The notes beneath the pieces are model-generated. The model saw nothing but the letters and a program-made list of their open reading frames with translations, had not been told where the DNA came from and made no database searches. Shown here one piece after another: positions 9,338 through 18,733 of a DNA stretch of 40,932 nt; positions within the stretch are counted from its first letter, which is position 1; each line of letters opens with the position of its first letter. The position numbers and the translations under genes are program-made. The stretch comes from a virus: the IMG/VR virus record IMGVR_UViG_3300037842_000302, positions 1 to 40,932 of that record; one strand, 5' to 3'.

Positions 9338-10691
9338 ACTTTTTTTCTTCTTTCAGCATTTGTTTTTGCTTATCAGTTTTGTTATTTTCTAAGTAAGACA
9401 AATCCATTAATTGTTTTTTATCACCAAAAACAATAGAAGCATCTACTGGACTAGATGAAAATTCATTATTAAAAAAATCATATATTTTATCTCTCATTGT
9501 GAAAGTTTGCTCATCCATAACTTTCTGCCATTCATCTGCGAACTCATCTTCAGATTTATTTTTATTAGCTTTCCAAAATGGTTTAATAACATTTTCCCAT
9601 TCAAACTTTCCTGCATCAAATATCTCTACTCCATTAATTATCGGAGCATAATAAGGAAGCCTTGCTCTTAGTGGAGAAAAATCTTTTTGGGAATATTTAT
9701 CATAATATTTACCCATCCTTGTTTTTAAACCATCTACTTGCATAAAACCTAAATTTGTATCTGTTCTTTCCCAAGGATCATTTTCTGCATCCATAAAATG
9801 TCCTCTCCTCCATGATTGGAACTTTTTGAACATTTCCTGATTATTATATGAAATAGGTCTAGTTATAAAATTACCTTTACTATCATGACCTTGTTCATAC
9901 ATCCTTCCAACCATTTTTGATTTAAACCTATCACCTTTAATTCCAGCCATAACGACTACTTGTACTCCATTTCCATTAGCATTAGGTACAACTGCCGCCC
10001 ACATAGAAGCATCATCTCCAAACCAACCATCACTTTTCTGCATTTCTTTACTCATTTTCTTTAAAGCATCTACACCTTTACCATACTGAGTACCATATTG
10101 TTTTGCATCAGGAATAAATGTACTAGTCCAACCTCTTTTTCTTGGTTCTAAAATAAAATAACGCATTGAATTTTCAATATCATCCCTATTTAGATTATTT
10201 TCTTTTAATTCTTTTTTAGTAAACACCAAGTTAGGTATACCTCCTCCTTCAAATACTTCAGCAAAACTATAAAGTTCTTTTCCAATATCATCTATATCAT
10301 TTGTGCCAAATTCAAGAACATCATTTTGTATAGATAATAAAAGTTGCATTTGCGCATGTTTAGGAGCATTTGCTTCATAACCTGAAGGCCAGCCATTTTT
10401 AGCAATCTGTTCTTGTTGATGACCAGTACCCCAACGCTGAAAATAATTACTTTTTTGTACTGTTCCTCCTTGAGGTAAATCTCCACGTTGAAATAATGAC
10501 TTATATACTCTTTCTGCAAAATCAGGATTATGTTGGAATAAATCACTTGCTATATCTGCAAAAGCTGAAGTTGCTTGTATACTTTTTTTACTACTATTAA
10601 ATCCTCTTTGAGTATCTTTTTCTCTAGCTCTACTGCTTTTACTATTTATACCAGCTATATACTCAATTATATTTGTGTGTCGTTTTTTCAT
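9318..10691 (-). CDS. Internal virion protein candidate
   Basis: Predicted 457 residues, not recognised by motif. Hydrophilic, with Lys-rich ends and a central globular region (around GWFGDDASMWAAVVPNANGNGVQVVVMAGIKGD). No transmembrane segment is obvious. It sits inside the block of genes between the gp14-like protein and the fibre that encodes ejected core proteins in T7-like phages. It starts 14 nt after the previous stop and overlaps the next start by 20 nt. A structural role is inferred from place and size only. Confidence 0.5.
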   Translation of the reverse strand: MKKRHTNIIEYIAGINSKSSRAREKDTQRGFNSSKKSIQATSAFADIASDLFQHNPDFAERVYKSLFQRGDLPQGGTVQKSNYFQRWGTGHQQEQIAKNGWPSGYEANAPKHAQMQLLLSIQNDVLEFGTNDIDDIGKELYSFAEVFEGGGIPNLVFTKKELKENNLNRDDIENSMRYFILEPRKRGWTSTFIPDAKQYGTQYGKGVDALKKMSKEMQKSDGWFGDDASMWAAVVPNANGNGVQVVVMAGIKGDRFKSKMVGRMYEQGHDSKGNFITRPISYNNQEMFKKFQSWRRGHFMDAENDPWERTDTNLGFMQVDGLKTRMGKYYDKYSQKDFSPLRARLPYYAPIINGVEIFDAGKFEWENVIKPFWKANKNKSEDEFADEWQKVMDEQTFTMRDKIYDFFNNEFSSSPVDASIVFGDKKQLMDLSYLENNKTDKQKQMLKEEKKYATSSL

Positions 10692-10705
10692 AGCTTTTTT
10701 ATTAA

Positions 10706-12400
10706 TTATTCTGATTCATCAGATTTGTTCTGAAAATCCCATTCAATCTTTTGTTGAGCGTCACTTCTATAATCACCATCAAATGGAGGTAACCCATAAA
10801 ACTTTGCTTTTTTATCTAACATCTCCATTATTTTTTCATCTTGAGGCGTTGCGCCTAAATCAATATTCTGATCTTCAAATAAAAAATCCTTTGGAGTTTC
10901 TAACATTTTTTTTATTCTAGGGTTAATAAAATTATTTACAAATAAATTAAATACTTCCATTGGTTCTTTAAAAAAACCATCGTCTTTTGTAAATTCTTTT
11001 TTTAAATCATCAACCTTTTTTTGTAATCCAGTAAGTGTTTCTTCTCTATAACTATTAGAAAAAAGTACCGTCTTATCCCAACCAGCTTTATAAAGTGCTA
11101 ACTTTTCTCTTTGATCAGTACTTAAAAGTTCCATGAGTTCAGTTTTTTTTGCTCTTTGTAATGTACTCTCTCCTCTTAATCCTCCTTTATTAGTAATTTC
11201 TTTATAATCCGCTTCTATTGCATTTATAAGTTTATTAAATTCACCACTTTCAATCCCCTGCCCTGCAATTATAGGTTTTTGGCCTACAGCTTGCTCTTCT
11301 AAATATAATTTCGCTTCATCATATCTAACTCTATGATCTAATGCTAATGTTCTTATAGCATCTTCTTTGGGTACTAATTTGTTTTCTACAACATTATAAT
11401 TGTCATTAAGAAATTTAACTTTATCAATTAGAAAAGGTGATTTCATTCCTGCATTGACAGTAGTAGTAAAACTACCCCAATTCTTTTTTTCATCCCGATA
11501 AAATTCTCTTTCTGCTTCTCTTCTTAAATAATCTCCTTGTATTATTGGATCAACACCAACTCCTTCCACTTCATATCCCTCACCTAATCTTAATTTATCC
11601 AATGCCCTATCTGGATCAAAATTCATATGTTGTTTAAAAGTCAGAAATGCTAAATCTTGTTTATGTTTTAATAATCTAGCATCTGCATCAGATTGGATTA
11701 TATTCCCTATAGCAACATTTTTTTGTAATTCTTCTTCAAAACGTTTTGACCAAAAATCTGCTGTTTCTCTTGTATTTCTTTCAAAAAAATTTTCTCTAAC
11801 TTTTCTATTTTCTGGTAAAGGATTATATATAGCATTATGAGTTATAGTAGATAATTGCTTTTCATAATCTATTGTTTGTTTTTTTTCAAAAATATCTAGA
11901 TTTTTAAGACCTCTCTTTTTTAATTCTTTTGCAAATGCTATTTGTGTATCACGTGTAAAATTACTGTTTGCAACTTGGATAGAAGAACTTAATAAGTTTG
12001 ATGCTCTATCAGACAAGTCTTCACTTGCTTTATAAGGTGTAAGTTTACCTTCACCAAAAGGTACTGTTCCACCTTCTTTTTCATATGTTTCTTTAAATTC
12101 TTTTGGTTTAAGTTCATTAGGATTTACTGTACCTATACCATTTTCACGTAATACTGCTTGGTTATTAAAATGTTCTGCCATACGTGCTTGTTCATCTTTT
12201 AATTCAAGATCAACTGAAGCATCATCCATCTTTTGATAAACCTCTGCACCAATATCTATTGCATTAGTTACAGCTTTAAACATTGCTTCATTATTCTGAC
12301 CAGACATATCTAAAGGATTACTATTTTGGATAGCAACAGGTTTAACTTTATTTACTTGTTTCTGTGCAAGTTGAGTATTGCCTTGTTGTAATACTGCCAT
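10706..12400 (-). CDS. Internal virion protein (gp15-like position)
   Basis: Predicted 564 residues, strongly helical and charged, lacking hydrophobic segments. The N-terminal region (QVNKVKPVAIQNSNP, then MFKAVTNAIDIGAEVYQKMDDAS) is followed by long helix-rich stretches and an acidic C-terminus. It matches the size, composition and position of soluble internal core proteins such as T7 gp15, right after the gp14-like gene. In T7, gp15 forms a hub of the ejection apparatus together with gp14 and gp16. Direct homology to gp15 is not claimed; sequence alone shows only a long helical virion-type protein. Confidence 0.55.
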   Translation of the reverse strand: MAVLQQGNTQLAQKQVNKVKPVAIQNSNPLDMSGQNNEAMFKAVTNAIDIGAEVYQKMDDASVDLELKDEQARMAEHFNNQAVLRENGIGTVNPNELKPKEFKETYEKEGGTVPFGEGKLTPYKASEDLSDRASNLLSSSIQVANSNFTRDTQIAFAKELKKRGLKNLDIFEKKQTIDYEKQLSTITHNAIYNPLPENRKVRENFFERNTRETADFWSKRFEEELQKNVAIGNIIQSDADARLLKHKQDLAFLTFKQHMNFDPDRALDKLRLGEGYEVEGVGVDPIIQGDYLRREAEREFYRDEKKNWGSFTTTVNAGMKSPFLIDKVKFLNDNYNVVENKLVPKEDAIRTLALDHRVRYDEAKLYLEEQAVGQKPIIAGQGIESGEFNKLINAIEADYKEITNKGGLRGESTLQRAKKTELMELLSTDQREKLALYKAGWDKTVLFSNSYREETLTGLQKKVDDLKKEFTKDDGFFKEPMEVFNLFVNNFINPRIKKMLETPKDFLFEDQNIDLGATPQDEKIMEMLDKKAKFYGLPPFDGDYRSDAQQKIEWDFQNKSDESE

Positions 12401-12403
12401 TAT

Positions 12404-13021
12404 TTAACCTCTACCATGTTGGTCGCCAGTACCAAATTGTTTACGTTTGCTAGTTGGTGAGTATCCTTTTGAAGCATAAGCCCCACCTTGAACAATTGAA
12501 CTAAATATATCTGCTGTATAAGCATCCTTACTAGCTTTATTTGTCATATTTTCTTTTCTATTTAACTGCGACTGACCAAGTTTTGCATTTCGGTAATTAG
12601 ACTCATTAGTATTCTTAAGATTACGTTGATTTGATTCTATTGCATCTTTAGTTGCATCTACTACACTCAGTTGTCTAACAGTATTGTTTACTGCTTCTGA
12701 CATCATAACGTCCAGTGTACTACCAGAACTAACTATAGCCCCACTACCACTACTTTCTGCCATCATTGCGGCTTGTTCTTTTTGTCCTTGTGTTGCAACT
12801 TCTGATAATGCTCTTGCTCCTTGTTCTAATGTAGATAAATCTGTTTGACGTGATTCCTGATTACGTTGTCGTCTATTAAAAGATTCAGTAAGCATAGTTT
12901 CTTTTGCAACACGTGCATATTCATCAGCTTGTGCTTTACCTGACCTTCTTTTTGCATCTGCACTATATATCCCTGAAACTGCCGATCCTACTGCCATTGC
13001 ACCTGTGACCCACCAACTCAT
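12404..13021 (-). CDS. Internal virion protein, gp14-like
   Basis: Predicted 205 residues. The N-terminus is a short hydrophobic Gly/Ala segment (WWVTGAMAVGSAVSGIYSA), followed by a long Ala/Gln/Arg-rich helix with few strand-forming residues. This is the usual form of T7 gp14-type internal virion protein B in marine podoviruses; T7 gp14 is 196 residues. gp14 is thought to form the outer-membrane part of the DNA ejection channel. ATGA overlap with the cupin-like gene upstream; 3 nt before the next gene. Position between tail tube B and the large core proteins fits the T7 order. Confidence 0.7.
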   Translation of the reverse strand: MSWWVTGAMAVGSAVSGIYSADAKRRSGKAQADEYARVAKETMLTESFNRRQRNQESRQTDLSTLEQGARALSEVATQGQKEQAAMMAESSGSGAIVSSGSTLDVMMSEAVNNTVRQLSVVDATKDAIESNQRNLKNTNESNYRNAKLGQSQLNRKENMTNKASKDAYTADIFSSIVQGGAYASKGYSPTSKRKQFGTGDQHGRG

Positions 13022-13587
13022 ACTCCCTCCAATTCTTTATAATCTTTTGCTATTAATTCTTGTTCAAGTTCATCTAAATCTTTTTTATCAGAAGGATGAA
13101 CAGTTACAAATGTACAATCTGTATGAGCATATATAACTCTTTTTGTACTAACTGGTGTTACTCCATAATAAGGTGCAGATATACGCATTTCACCTTCTTC
13201 AGATAAAATAGACATTTCTCCTTTTAGTAGGAAAAAAGGATGTTCTACTTTATGTATTTTTGTTATTAATATTTCTCCTGCTGGATTAAATATTTCTCTT
13301 ATGTATTGGTGTTTACAAAATGTATGTTTCAGAGGATTAAAGTCTGGATGACTCTCTGGTGTCATAGCACTTTGGTTTTCAATCATGTCTTTTTGTAGAG
13401 CAATTATCCCTGTTCTAAATTCTTCTTTAGTATATTTAGTAGGAAAATACTCATCAGGATGAGTCAAGTTGGTTTGATGACGTTTATATTCAACAAAATC
13501 CCATGCTTCATCGAAGGGGAATGTATGCTCAATATCAAATTTGGTATTCATGTCATCAAATTGCAACTTTGCAGATGCACGATCCAT
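13018..13587 (-). CDS. Cupin-fold protein in the tail gene block
   Basis: Predicted 189 residues. Residues ~90-175 read like a single cupin/RmlC barrel: a hydrophobic strand with KGEMSIL, Gly turns, a proline-rich turn (ISAPYYGVTPVSTKR), then CTFVTVH near the end. Few metal-binding histidines are present, so a structural or ligand-binding role is as likely as catalysis. Similar small cupin-like proteins occur between tail and internal virion genes in marine phages, function unknown. It shares one base with the end of the tail tube B gene and overlaps the gp14-like gene by 4 nt, so it is expressed with the virion proteins. Confidence 0.55.
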   Translation of the reverse strand: MDRASAKLQFDDMNTKFDIEHTFPFDEAWDFVEYKRHQTNLTHPDEYFPTKYTKEEFRTGIIALQKDMIENQSAMTPESHPDFNPLKHTFCKHQYIREIFNPAGEILITKIHKVEHPFFLLKGEMSILSEEGEMRISAPYYGVTPVSTKRVIYAHTDCTFVTVHPSDKKDLDELEQELIAKDYKELEGV

Positions 13588-16391
13588 TATGATCCTCCTG
13601 TTTCTGCTTCAATTATAATTGCATTTATTTGCATAGGGAGAGGGCCGTTAGAGCTTATCTTAACTGTATGGACTTCCCATCCTATACCTGATAGTGATAA
13701 CTTCCTTGTACCAGAGAATAGAGGTATCTGACGACCCATGAAGTCGCTCATTGTTCGGAACAGTAACTCTTCTGATAAATCATTGTAATCTAGTTGAATA
13801 CCTAATGATTCTTCTACAATGACTGCTATTTTTATTAGTCTTTTACTATAGGAAAATTGATTCTCTGGTGCAGATGGTTCTAAAGTATCTACTTCTGCTG
13901 TATAAGGAAGACCTGCAACTATACGATCACCCTCATAATGATTTAGTGTAACTGAACCATTAGAAGCAACTGTTTTATTGACATGTTGCATACCATTGTT
14001 ATAAATCTGTACATCTTCTGCTACCAAATGAGACATGCCATAAAATTGTTTAGTAGTCCAGGAGTGTATGCCTGAACCTGCATCACTCCACGCTATAGCA
14101 GTACCACCAGATGTTGTTGCTAATCTAAATGTATCTACACTTACATATTTAACATAATAATCTGTAGCCAATGCTAAATTTACTGGTAAATCTACTGGAG
14201 TACCTGTACTTGTAACTCTAATTATCTGTGTGTCTATTAAGCCATGTGCAGTAGAAGTAATTAATAGTCCTGAAGATGAACTTGCTGTAAATGTCCCTCC
14301 AATACTTTTAGTTATTGCACTATCAGAAAAGATATAATCATCACGTACAATTGCCCCTTCTGAAGGAAACCTACCTAGAGTCTCCATGTAATACTCTGTT
14401 GTCCCACCAATCGTTCTAGAGACCTTGAGCCATATCTGATCATGACTTGCTTTAGGTATCATTTCTATATCTAAGACCTTAGCATCTGTTCCTCCTATGT
14501 TATGTTCTGCCCATGCCTGAAATTCAAGTCTCATATCAAAACTTAATGTCAATAAACGACCATCTTTCATTAATATCCAGATAATTGCATTTGGTCTTTC
14601 TTGCCAGACCATCTTTGTAATTTCTGAGCTTTTAATGATGTCATAACCTTTTAATGATATTTTACTAGCATCCCACTGACCACCTGTTCCTTTATTTAAG
14701 GATAACTGCTGTAAGTCTTTACCACCTATTTGTGGATATATTAATGAATTAGAAACAACTATAGGTGCTGTATCTGTTGCAGAGAATGATGTTTCACGAT
14801 TAATAGTAAATCTAAAAGGGGTAACAACTAAGTTGGTTTCTGAACCATAAAGCATATAAACTCCGGCAGACGTTCCCAGAGCAAGTTTTTTTGATTCTCC
14901 AAGCCACTTAATTGCATCTAAAGTATCTGAGTCTAAAGTAAAGGTTAGCCCATTTGAATCAGTAATAACTTCTATTGACATTCCATCAACAATTGCTGCT
15001 GGTGAGTCTTGATCCAGAATTTCTGTTGGTGCAAAAGAGTAAAAGTCTCCTGTTCTTGATAACCAGATAGTAGAAGGTTGGAAAGTATTAGCTGCTAGTA
15101 CCATCCGTTGCTGATATATCTGTGAGACTTGAGGCCAACCTTGACTATCAGCAAATGCTCCTAGTCTAAACTCTGAAGTACCAAATATACCTCTAGTGTT
15201 TGATAGTTCAGTTTTTAGAGTTACAGTTACAGTAGGTGGTGTAGCCGTGGTTACTGCTGTTATTTTGCCCCAAGCCCATCTAATACCACCTATATTCTCA
15301 CCGGGTTTAGATAAAGGATTTATACGTATTAAACGTCCTACATCAGTACTACCTGAAGTATTACTTAATAATCCTTGTGCAATTGTATTATTTGCTCCCG
15401 AAGTTGATTTTTTATTAAAAATATTAAATGTAACCGATGTATTAGCTTTATAAGCAATACGATAAAGGGTCACTTCTGCATCAGCTTTACTTTCAGGAGA
15501 ACCGGAGGCAGTTTCTTTTAATTCAAATTCTAATGCTGTACCTCCATCTGTAGTTGATACTTGGAACGAAGTTGCTTCAGAACTAATTACATAATAAGAA
15601 GCATCAACTAATATATGAGTAGCATCTGTACTTTTTTGTGACCTTAAATTGCCCCAACTACCTTCTAAACGTATTAGCATACCTGTTTGAAGACCATGAT
15701 TTGCAAGTACAATAGAATTATTAACAGTATTAAATTCAACTTCTGCTACTTCTATTTTTTGAGACGCATTCGTATAAACAGGTTCATTTGCTAATTTAAG
15801 ACTATATCCTTTTTTCTCAGTTACTTCTGAATAGACATTAATAGAATTATAAGGCCCATCTTCCATTACAAATTCACTTACTGACCAAACACTGCGGTCA
15901 CTTGCACTTGCTCCTGACGTTACAATAGTTCTAGATATTTTATATGGAACTTTAGTAGGACAACAAACAAAGATAATATCACCACTTTGTGTTGTTTTAA
16001 GTGAATCTAGTTCTACTTGGGTAGTCCAAGGTAGACCAGTAACACTATAAACTGTAGATGTTAAAGCACTACTAGAATTGTATGACGTGAGCAAAGTGTC
16101 TTGTGACCAGACTCGTAAAGTACAATTACTACTTGCAGATATAAATGCTATTTCTAGGATATAGGTATTGTCTTGGTCTTTAAAAAAGGGGATAAAACGT
16201 GATGTAGAGTTTAATGCTTCTCCAATAAAGTTAGTACCCGGTCTTTTAACTAAAGGACCAGAAACTACAGGAATCATATTTTTGGATGATTTATATCCAT
16301 AACTATAAAATTCTTCACTAGAACGTCCTTGTAGAGACTTAGCTAGTACTCCTTCAGTAAACCGAGGTTGTAGAAATTCATATTTACTCAT
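13587..16391 (-). CDS. Tail tubular protein B (gp12-like nozzle)
   Basis: Predicted 934 residues. The N-terminus (FLQPRFTEGVLAKSLQGRSS, then KNMIPVVSGPLVKRPGTNFIGEA) is the characteristic opening of T7 gp12-like tail tubular proteins, which have a platform that recognises the head-tail connector complex. The remainder is beta-rich, as expected for the hexameric nozzle through which DNA leaves. T7 gp12 is 794 residues, so this one carries extra domains, with two insert-like segments of similar style (HGLQTGMLIRLEG and HGLIDTQIIRVTS, each followed by DASYYVIS- or ATDYYVKY-like strands). ATGA overlap with tail tube A. Confidence 0.88.
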   Translation of the reverse strand: MSKYEFLQPRFTEGVLAKSLQGRSSEEFYSYGYKSSKNMIPVVSGPLVKRPGTNFIGEALNSTSRFIPFFKDQDNTYILEIAFISASSNCTLRVWSQDTLLTSYNSSSALTSTVYSVTGLPWTTQVELDSLKTTQSGDIIFVCCPTKVPYKISRTIVTSGASASDRSVWSVSEFVMEDGPYNSINVYSEVTEKKGYSLKLANEPVYTNASQKIEVAEVEFNTVNNSIVLANHGLQTGMLIRLEGSWGNLRSQKSTDATHILVDASYYVISSEATSFQVSTTDGGTALEFELKETASGSPESKADAEVTLYRIAYKANTSVTFNIFNKKSTSGANNTIAQGLLSNTSGSTDVGRLIRINPLSKPGENIGGIRWAWGKITAVTTATPPTVTVTLKTELSNTRGIFGTSEFRLGAFADSQGWPQVSQIYQQRMVLAANTFQPSTIWLSRTGDFYSFAPTEILDQDSPAAIVDGMSIEVITDSNGLTFTLDSDTLDAIKWLGESKKLALGTSAGVYMLYGSETNLVVTPFRFTINRETSFSATDTAPIVVSNSLIYPQIGGKDLQQLSLNKGTGGQWDASKISLKGYDIIKSSEITKMVWQERPNAIIWILMKDGRLLTLSFDMRLEFQAWAEHNIGGTDAKVLDIEMIPKASHDQIWLKVSRTIGGTTEYYMETLGRFPSEGAIVRDDYIFSDSAITKSIGGTFTASSSSGLLITSTAHGLIDTQIIRVTSTGTPVDLPVNLALATDYYVKYVSVDTFRLATTSGGTAIAWSDAGSGIHSWTTKQFYGMSHLVAEDVQIYNNGMQHVNKTVASNGSVTLNHYEGDRIVAGLPYTAEVDTLEPSAPENQFSYSKRLIKIAVIVEESLGIQLDYNDLSEELLFRTMSDFMGRQIPLFSGTRKLSLSGIGWEVHTVKISSNGPLPMQINAIIIEAETGGS

Positions 16392-17017
16392 TTAGTTTTC
16401 CATGCGCCTGTGTCAACTTCATAACCTAATTCAGGTGTATTAAACGTCCTATGGGTATATGAATAAAAACCACGCTTTGCATTGAGGTATGAAGACTCTT
16501 CTCTTCTGTCTGGTGTACGGTCTTTGGAGTTAGCACCTCTTGCTTCTTGTAATGCAATAACAAACTTCTGCATCATTTCGTTCTTCAGATTTGCTTTACT
16601 TGTCAATGTCTCAGCAATTTCAACTGCAAGTTTCATTGCAATTGCTTCTGCAAGAAGGACATCTAAATTATTAATATCTGTTGGTTGTGCTACATAAAGA
16701 AGATAGAGAGTAGTTTCATTTGATAGTATGTTTTTCTTTTCTACTTGATATTTAGAGACAGGATTTACTTCAACAACTTTTATACAATCAGAAGGAAGTT
16801 GATACATGTAGTTCCAGCCAAATACAGGTGAACCTATATTAGTTAGTTGTTGTCTTTCAAGTGCTGAGTTCCATACATGCATACGTAAAATAGTTGATAT
16901 GACTCCATCTATACGTGCATTACATGCTCTAGCTCTACCGTTATTATCTGTAAGACTTTGTATTCTTGCTTCGCCTAGATTACTCAAGGCGAGATTAGCA
17001 ATGCCTGTTTTATCCAT
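16388..17017 (-). CDS. Tail tubular protein A (gp11-like)
   Basis: Predicted 209 residues, close to T7 gp11 (196). The opening (GIANLALSNLGEARIQSLTDN) and the pattern A-C-N-A-R-I-D-G-V followed by HVWNSALERQQL are typical of this family of helical adaptor proteins. They form a ring between the portal and the nozzle and are needed for tail attachment. It starts 45 nt after the decoration gene, separated by a G/C-rich hairpin, and overlaps the nozzle gene by 4 nt. Confidence 0.88.
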   Translation of the reverse strand: MDKTGIANLALSNLGEARIQSLTDNNGRARACNARIDGVISTILRMHVWNSALERQQLTNIGSPVFGWNYMYQLPSDCIKVVEVNPVSKYQVEKKNILSNETTLYLLYVAQPTDINNLDVLLAEAIAMKLAVEIAETLTSKANLKNEMMQKFVIALQEARGANSKDRTPDRREESSYLNAKRGFYSYTHRTFNTPELGYEVDTGAWKTK

Positions 17018-17031
17018 AATAAGTATTAGAA

Positions 17032-17054
17032 GGGGGGCTAGTTGCCCAACCCCC
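17032..17054 (-). terminator. G/C-tract hairpin between decoration and tail tube A genes
   Basis: Plus-strand GGGGGG (17032-17037) pairs with CCCCC (17050-17054); an alternative inner stem is GGGC (17035-17038) with GCCC (17044-17047). Read in the direction of transcription it is followed by TTCTAAT, a weak U-tract. It sits between the abundant head proteins and the tail genes, where partial termination or RNA processing would lower tail expression. It could also simply protect upstream mRNA. Confidence 0.55.
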
Positions 17055-17062
17055 GATTATTA

Positions 17063-17548
17063 TTAGTCTATTGAATAAGTAATCATCACTTGAAGGATGA
17101 CTCCTGCGTTTGGATCAGCACCAATAAGTGTTGCAACCACACTAGCTTCATTAGCTATTGATACAGGCGCATTGCTTATTGTATTCAAATTTCCTGTACT
17201 TGTATCAGCACCACCACGCATAAACGCAGTAGTAGTAGTACCAGTACCAACAACACCATCTAGGAAGCCATCTGTATCAGTAGAACCTGTACTGTCTACA
17301 GCAGACCAGCCTAAATCAATTGTTGTTCCACTACCTAAAGTAGCAGAATTATAGATAGACGCATCCCAAACTTTTGCACCTCCGGGTAATCTCCCGAAAT
17401 ATACAATTTGTCCGTCAATGTCTCCTGCAACAACTGTGTAGGTGTCATAAAGAACACGCATCCGACCACCGTTAGTTGAAACATCTGTCAACTTAGCAGG
17501 GGTAGTTACATGTCGTTTTGTGTAATCGACTCCATATGAATTAGCCAT
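17063..17548 (-). CDS. Capsid decoration/cement protein (Bbp16-like)
   Basis: Predicted 161 residues, rich in Thr, Ser, Gly, Val and Asp, with almost no Lys after residue 20: a compact all-beta profile. It lies directly after the major capsid protein, as cement proteins do (Bbp16 follows Bbp17 in BPP-1). The N-terminus (MANSYGVDYTKRHVTTPA) and the short beta turns fit a jelly-roll that stabilises the outer capsid surface at symmetry axes. No enzymatic motif is seen. The gap to the capsid gene is 22 nt and an AAAGGAC motif precedes the start. Confidence 0.65.
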   Translation of the reverse strand: MANSYGVDYTKRHVTTPAKLTDVSTNGGRMRVLYDTYTVVAGDIDGQIVYFGRLPGGAKVWDASIYNSATLGSGTTIDLGWSAVDSTGSTDTDGFLDGVVGTGTTTTAFMRGGADTSTGNLNTISNAPVSIANEASVVATLIGADPNAGVILQVMITYSID

Positions 17549-17570
17549 ATTGTCCTTTCGTGATTATGGG

Positions 17571-18554
17571 TTAAGTTTTGTAACATTCGATTTCAATGAC
17601 CATCTCTTCCCAAACACGCGTTGCGCCAATATCCATTTCAAAATATGCATATGGTACAAACGATTTATCAGAACGACGTTCAATTTCAGTTACAGGATCA
17701 AGCCATGAACAAAAGGCTAAACCTTGAGGGTGAAAAGCCAAAACTTTTTCAACTTGAGTTGCACCAGAACCAGCAACAGGCATACTTTCGTAGCGTATAA
17801 ACTGGAATCCTGCAAAATAGTTGGTTTGACCTTCTACGAGCGCACGGATATTATTATAATCCGAACTTTGGACTCTAGTAGAATGCAATAGTGCTTCAAT
17901 CTGAGCCGCAGAACAAACGATGAAATAAAGTGGATTACCACCTTCATCATATTGATCAGCTTCATTTTCAGAAAGAATCCTACGAGCTTTCAACAATTTA
18001 TCAATTGATAACGTGTAGCCAGTAGAAGCGGTTGAGCTTATTATACCCGAAGTTTCAGCATTTGCAGACGATCCATAATAGAATGTTTTAGCAATAAACT
18101 GATTAGGGTAATTAGTAGAGTTCCAAACTAGCTCAGTTGCTCCATCCATTGCCCCACCATCTGATTCATAAGCAGAACCAAATGCGGCATCAACGATAGT
18201 TGCATCCATCTTACGAGCCATTGCCATGCTGGTTGCTTCCGCATAAGGTTGAAACACATCGTAATTCATACGACGAGTATCAAAACCTTCAACAAAATAT
18301 CCGGCATTTTTAGGCTGAGCAGAGACACGTCTGCGTTTGTGAGCAATTGCTTGGACAGGTGAATCAGCAAAACGTGCAGTTTTGTCTAATGCCTCGGCAG
18401 TACCTATCTTATCGATAAATTCTGCAACTCCAGAGCAATCTGGTTTATTAGTTACGAAGTTACGTAACCGTGAAGTCTTTTGTTGAAGCGAATGTAGTAC
18501 ATCAGCGGAATAGCGATGCACATAAGACGTTTCAATGTCATGATAATTAGCCAT
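17571..18554 (-). CDS. Major capsid protein
   Basis: Predicted 327 residues. Placement after the scaffold gene and before the decoration gene, the size, and features such as a long helical N-arm (HRYSADVLHSLQQKTSRL), a central spine-like region and the C-terminal segment (VPYAYFEMDIGATRVWEEMVIEIE) fit an HK97-fold capsid protein of the Bbp17/podovirus type. The family forms the icosahedral shell around the scaffold. A noncoding leader of 179 nt with several inverted repeats precedes it, unlike the rest of this tightly packed operon, which suggests separate control of its high expression. The start has an AAGGTAA motif 5 nt upstream. Confidence 0.82.
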   Translation of the reverse strand: MANYHDIETSYVHRYSADVLHSLQQKTSRLRNFVTNKPDCSGVAEFIDKIGTAEALDKTARFADSPVQAIAHKRRRVSAQPKNAGYFVEGFDTRRMNYDVFQPYAEATSMAMARKMDATIVDAAFGSAYESDGGAMDGATELVWNSTNYPNQFIAKTFYYGSSANAETSGIISSTASTGYTLSIDKLLKARRILSENEADQYDEGGNPLYFIVCSAAQIEALLHSTRVQSSDYNNIRALVEGQTNYFAGFQFIRYESMPVAGSGATQVEKVLAFHPQGLAFCSWLDPVTEIERRSDKSFVPYAYFEMDIGATRVWEEMVIEIECYKT

Positions 18555-18733
18555 AAGTTACCTTTATGAAATAAAATCTAGGAGTACGAACCATTCGTAC
18601 TCTAATTAGAAATCACTCTAACCTAGAGATTATCCATAAAGGGTCTCAAAGCAGTGTTCGACAGGCCCGGAGGTTGTCTATCTACTTGCTTCTTCTGTTC
18701 GGTCAAACCCTCACTAAGTGAAGGTGTGATGTA
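18555..18733 (-). promoter_or_regulatory. Structured leader between scaffold and capsid genes
   Basis: No gene is present in this 179-nt gap. It holds a perfect 9-bp inverted repeat, GAGTACGAA (18582-18590) with TTCGTACTC (18594-18602), nested inside TCTAGG (from ~18577) and CCTAGA (from ~18624). The adjoining TCTAATTAGA (18601-18610) is a perfect palindrome. Another short hairpin surrounds TCAC-TAA-GTGA near 18712. In the transcript the 9-bp stem lies about 27 nt before the capsid start. Possible roles: RNase processing or stabilising site, partial terminator, or late promoter region. No confident -35/-10 was found. Confidence 0.55.

Noticed and set aside
8327-10691. Frameshifted single gp16-like gene split into parts.
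   Set aside because: Each gene has its own start and stop with short overlaps typical of this operon; no homopolymer run or broken motif supports a sequencing frameshift.
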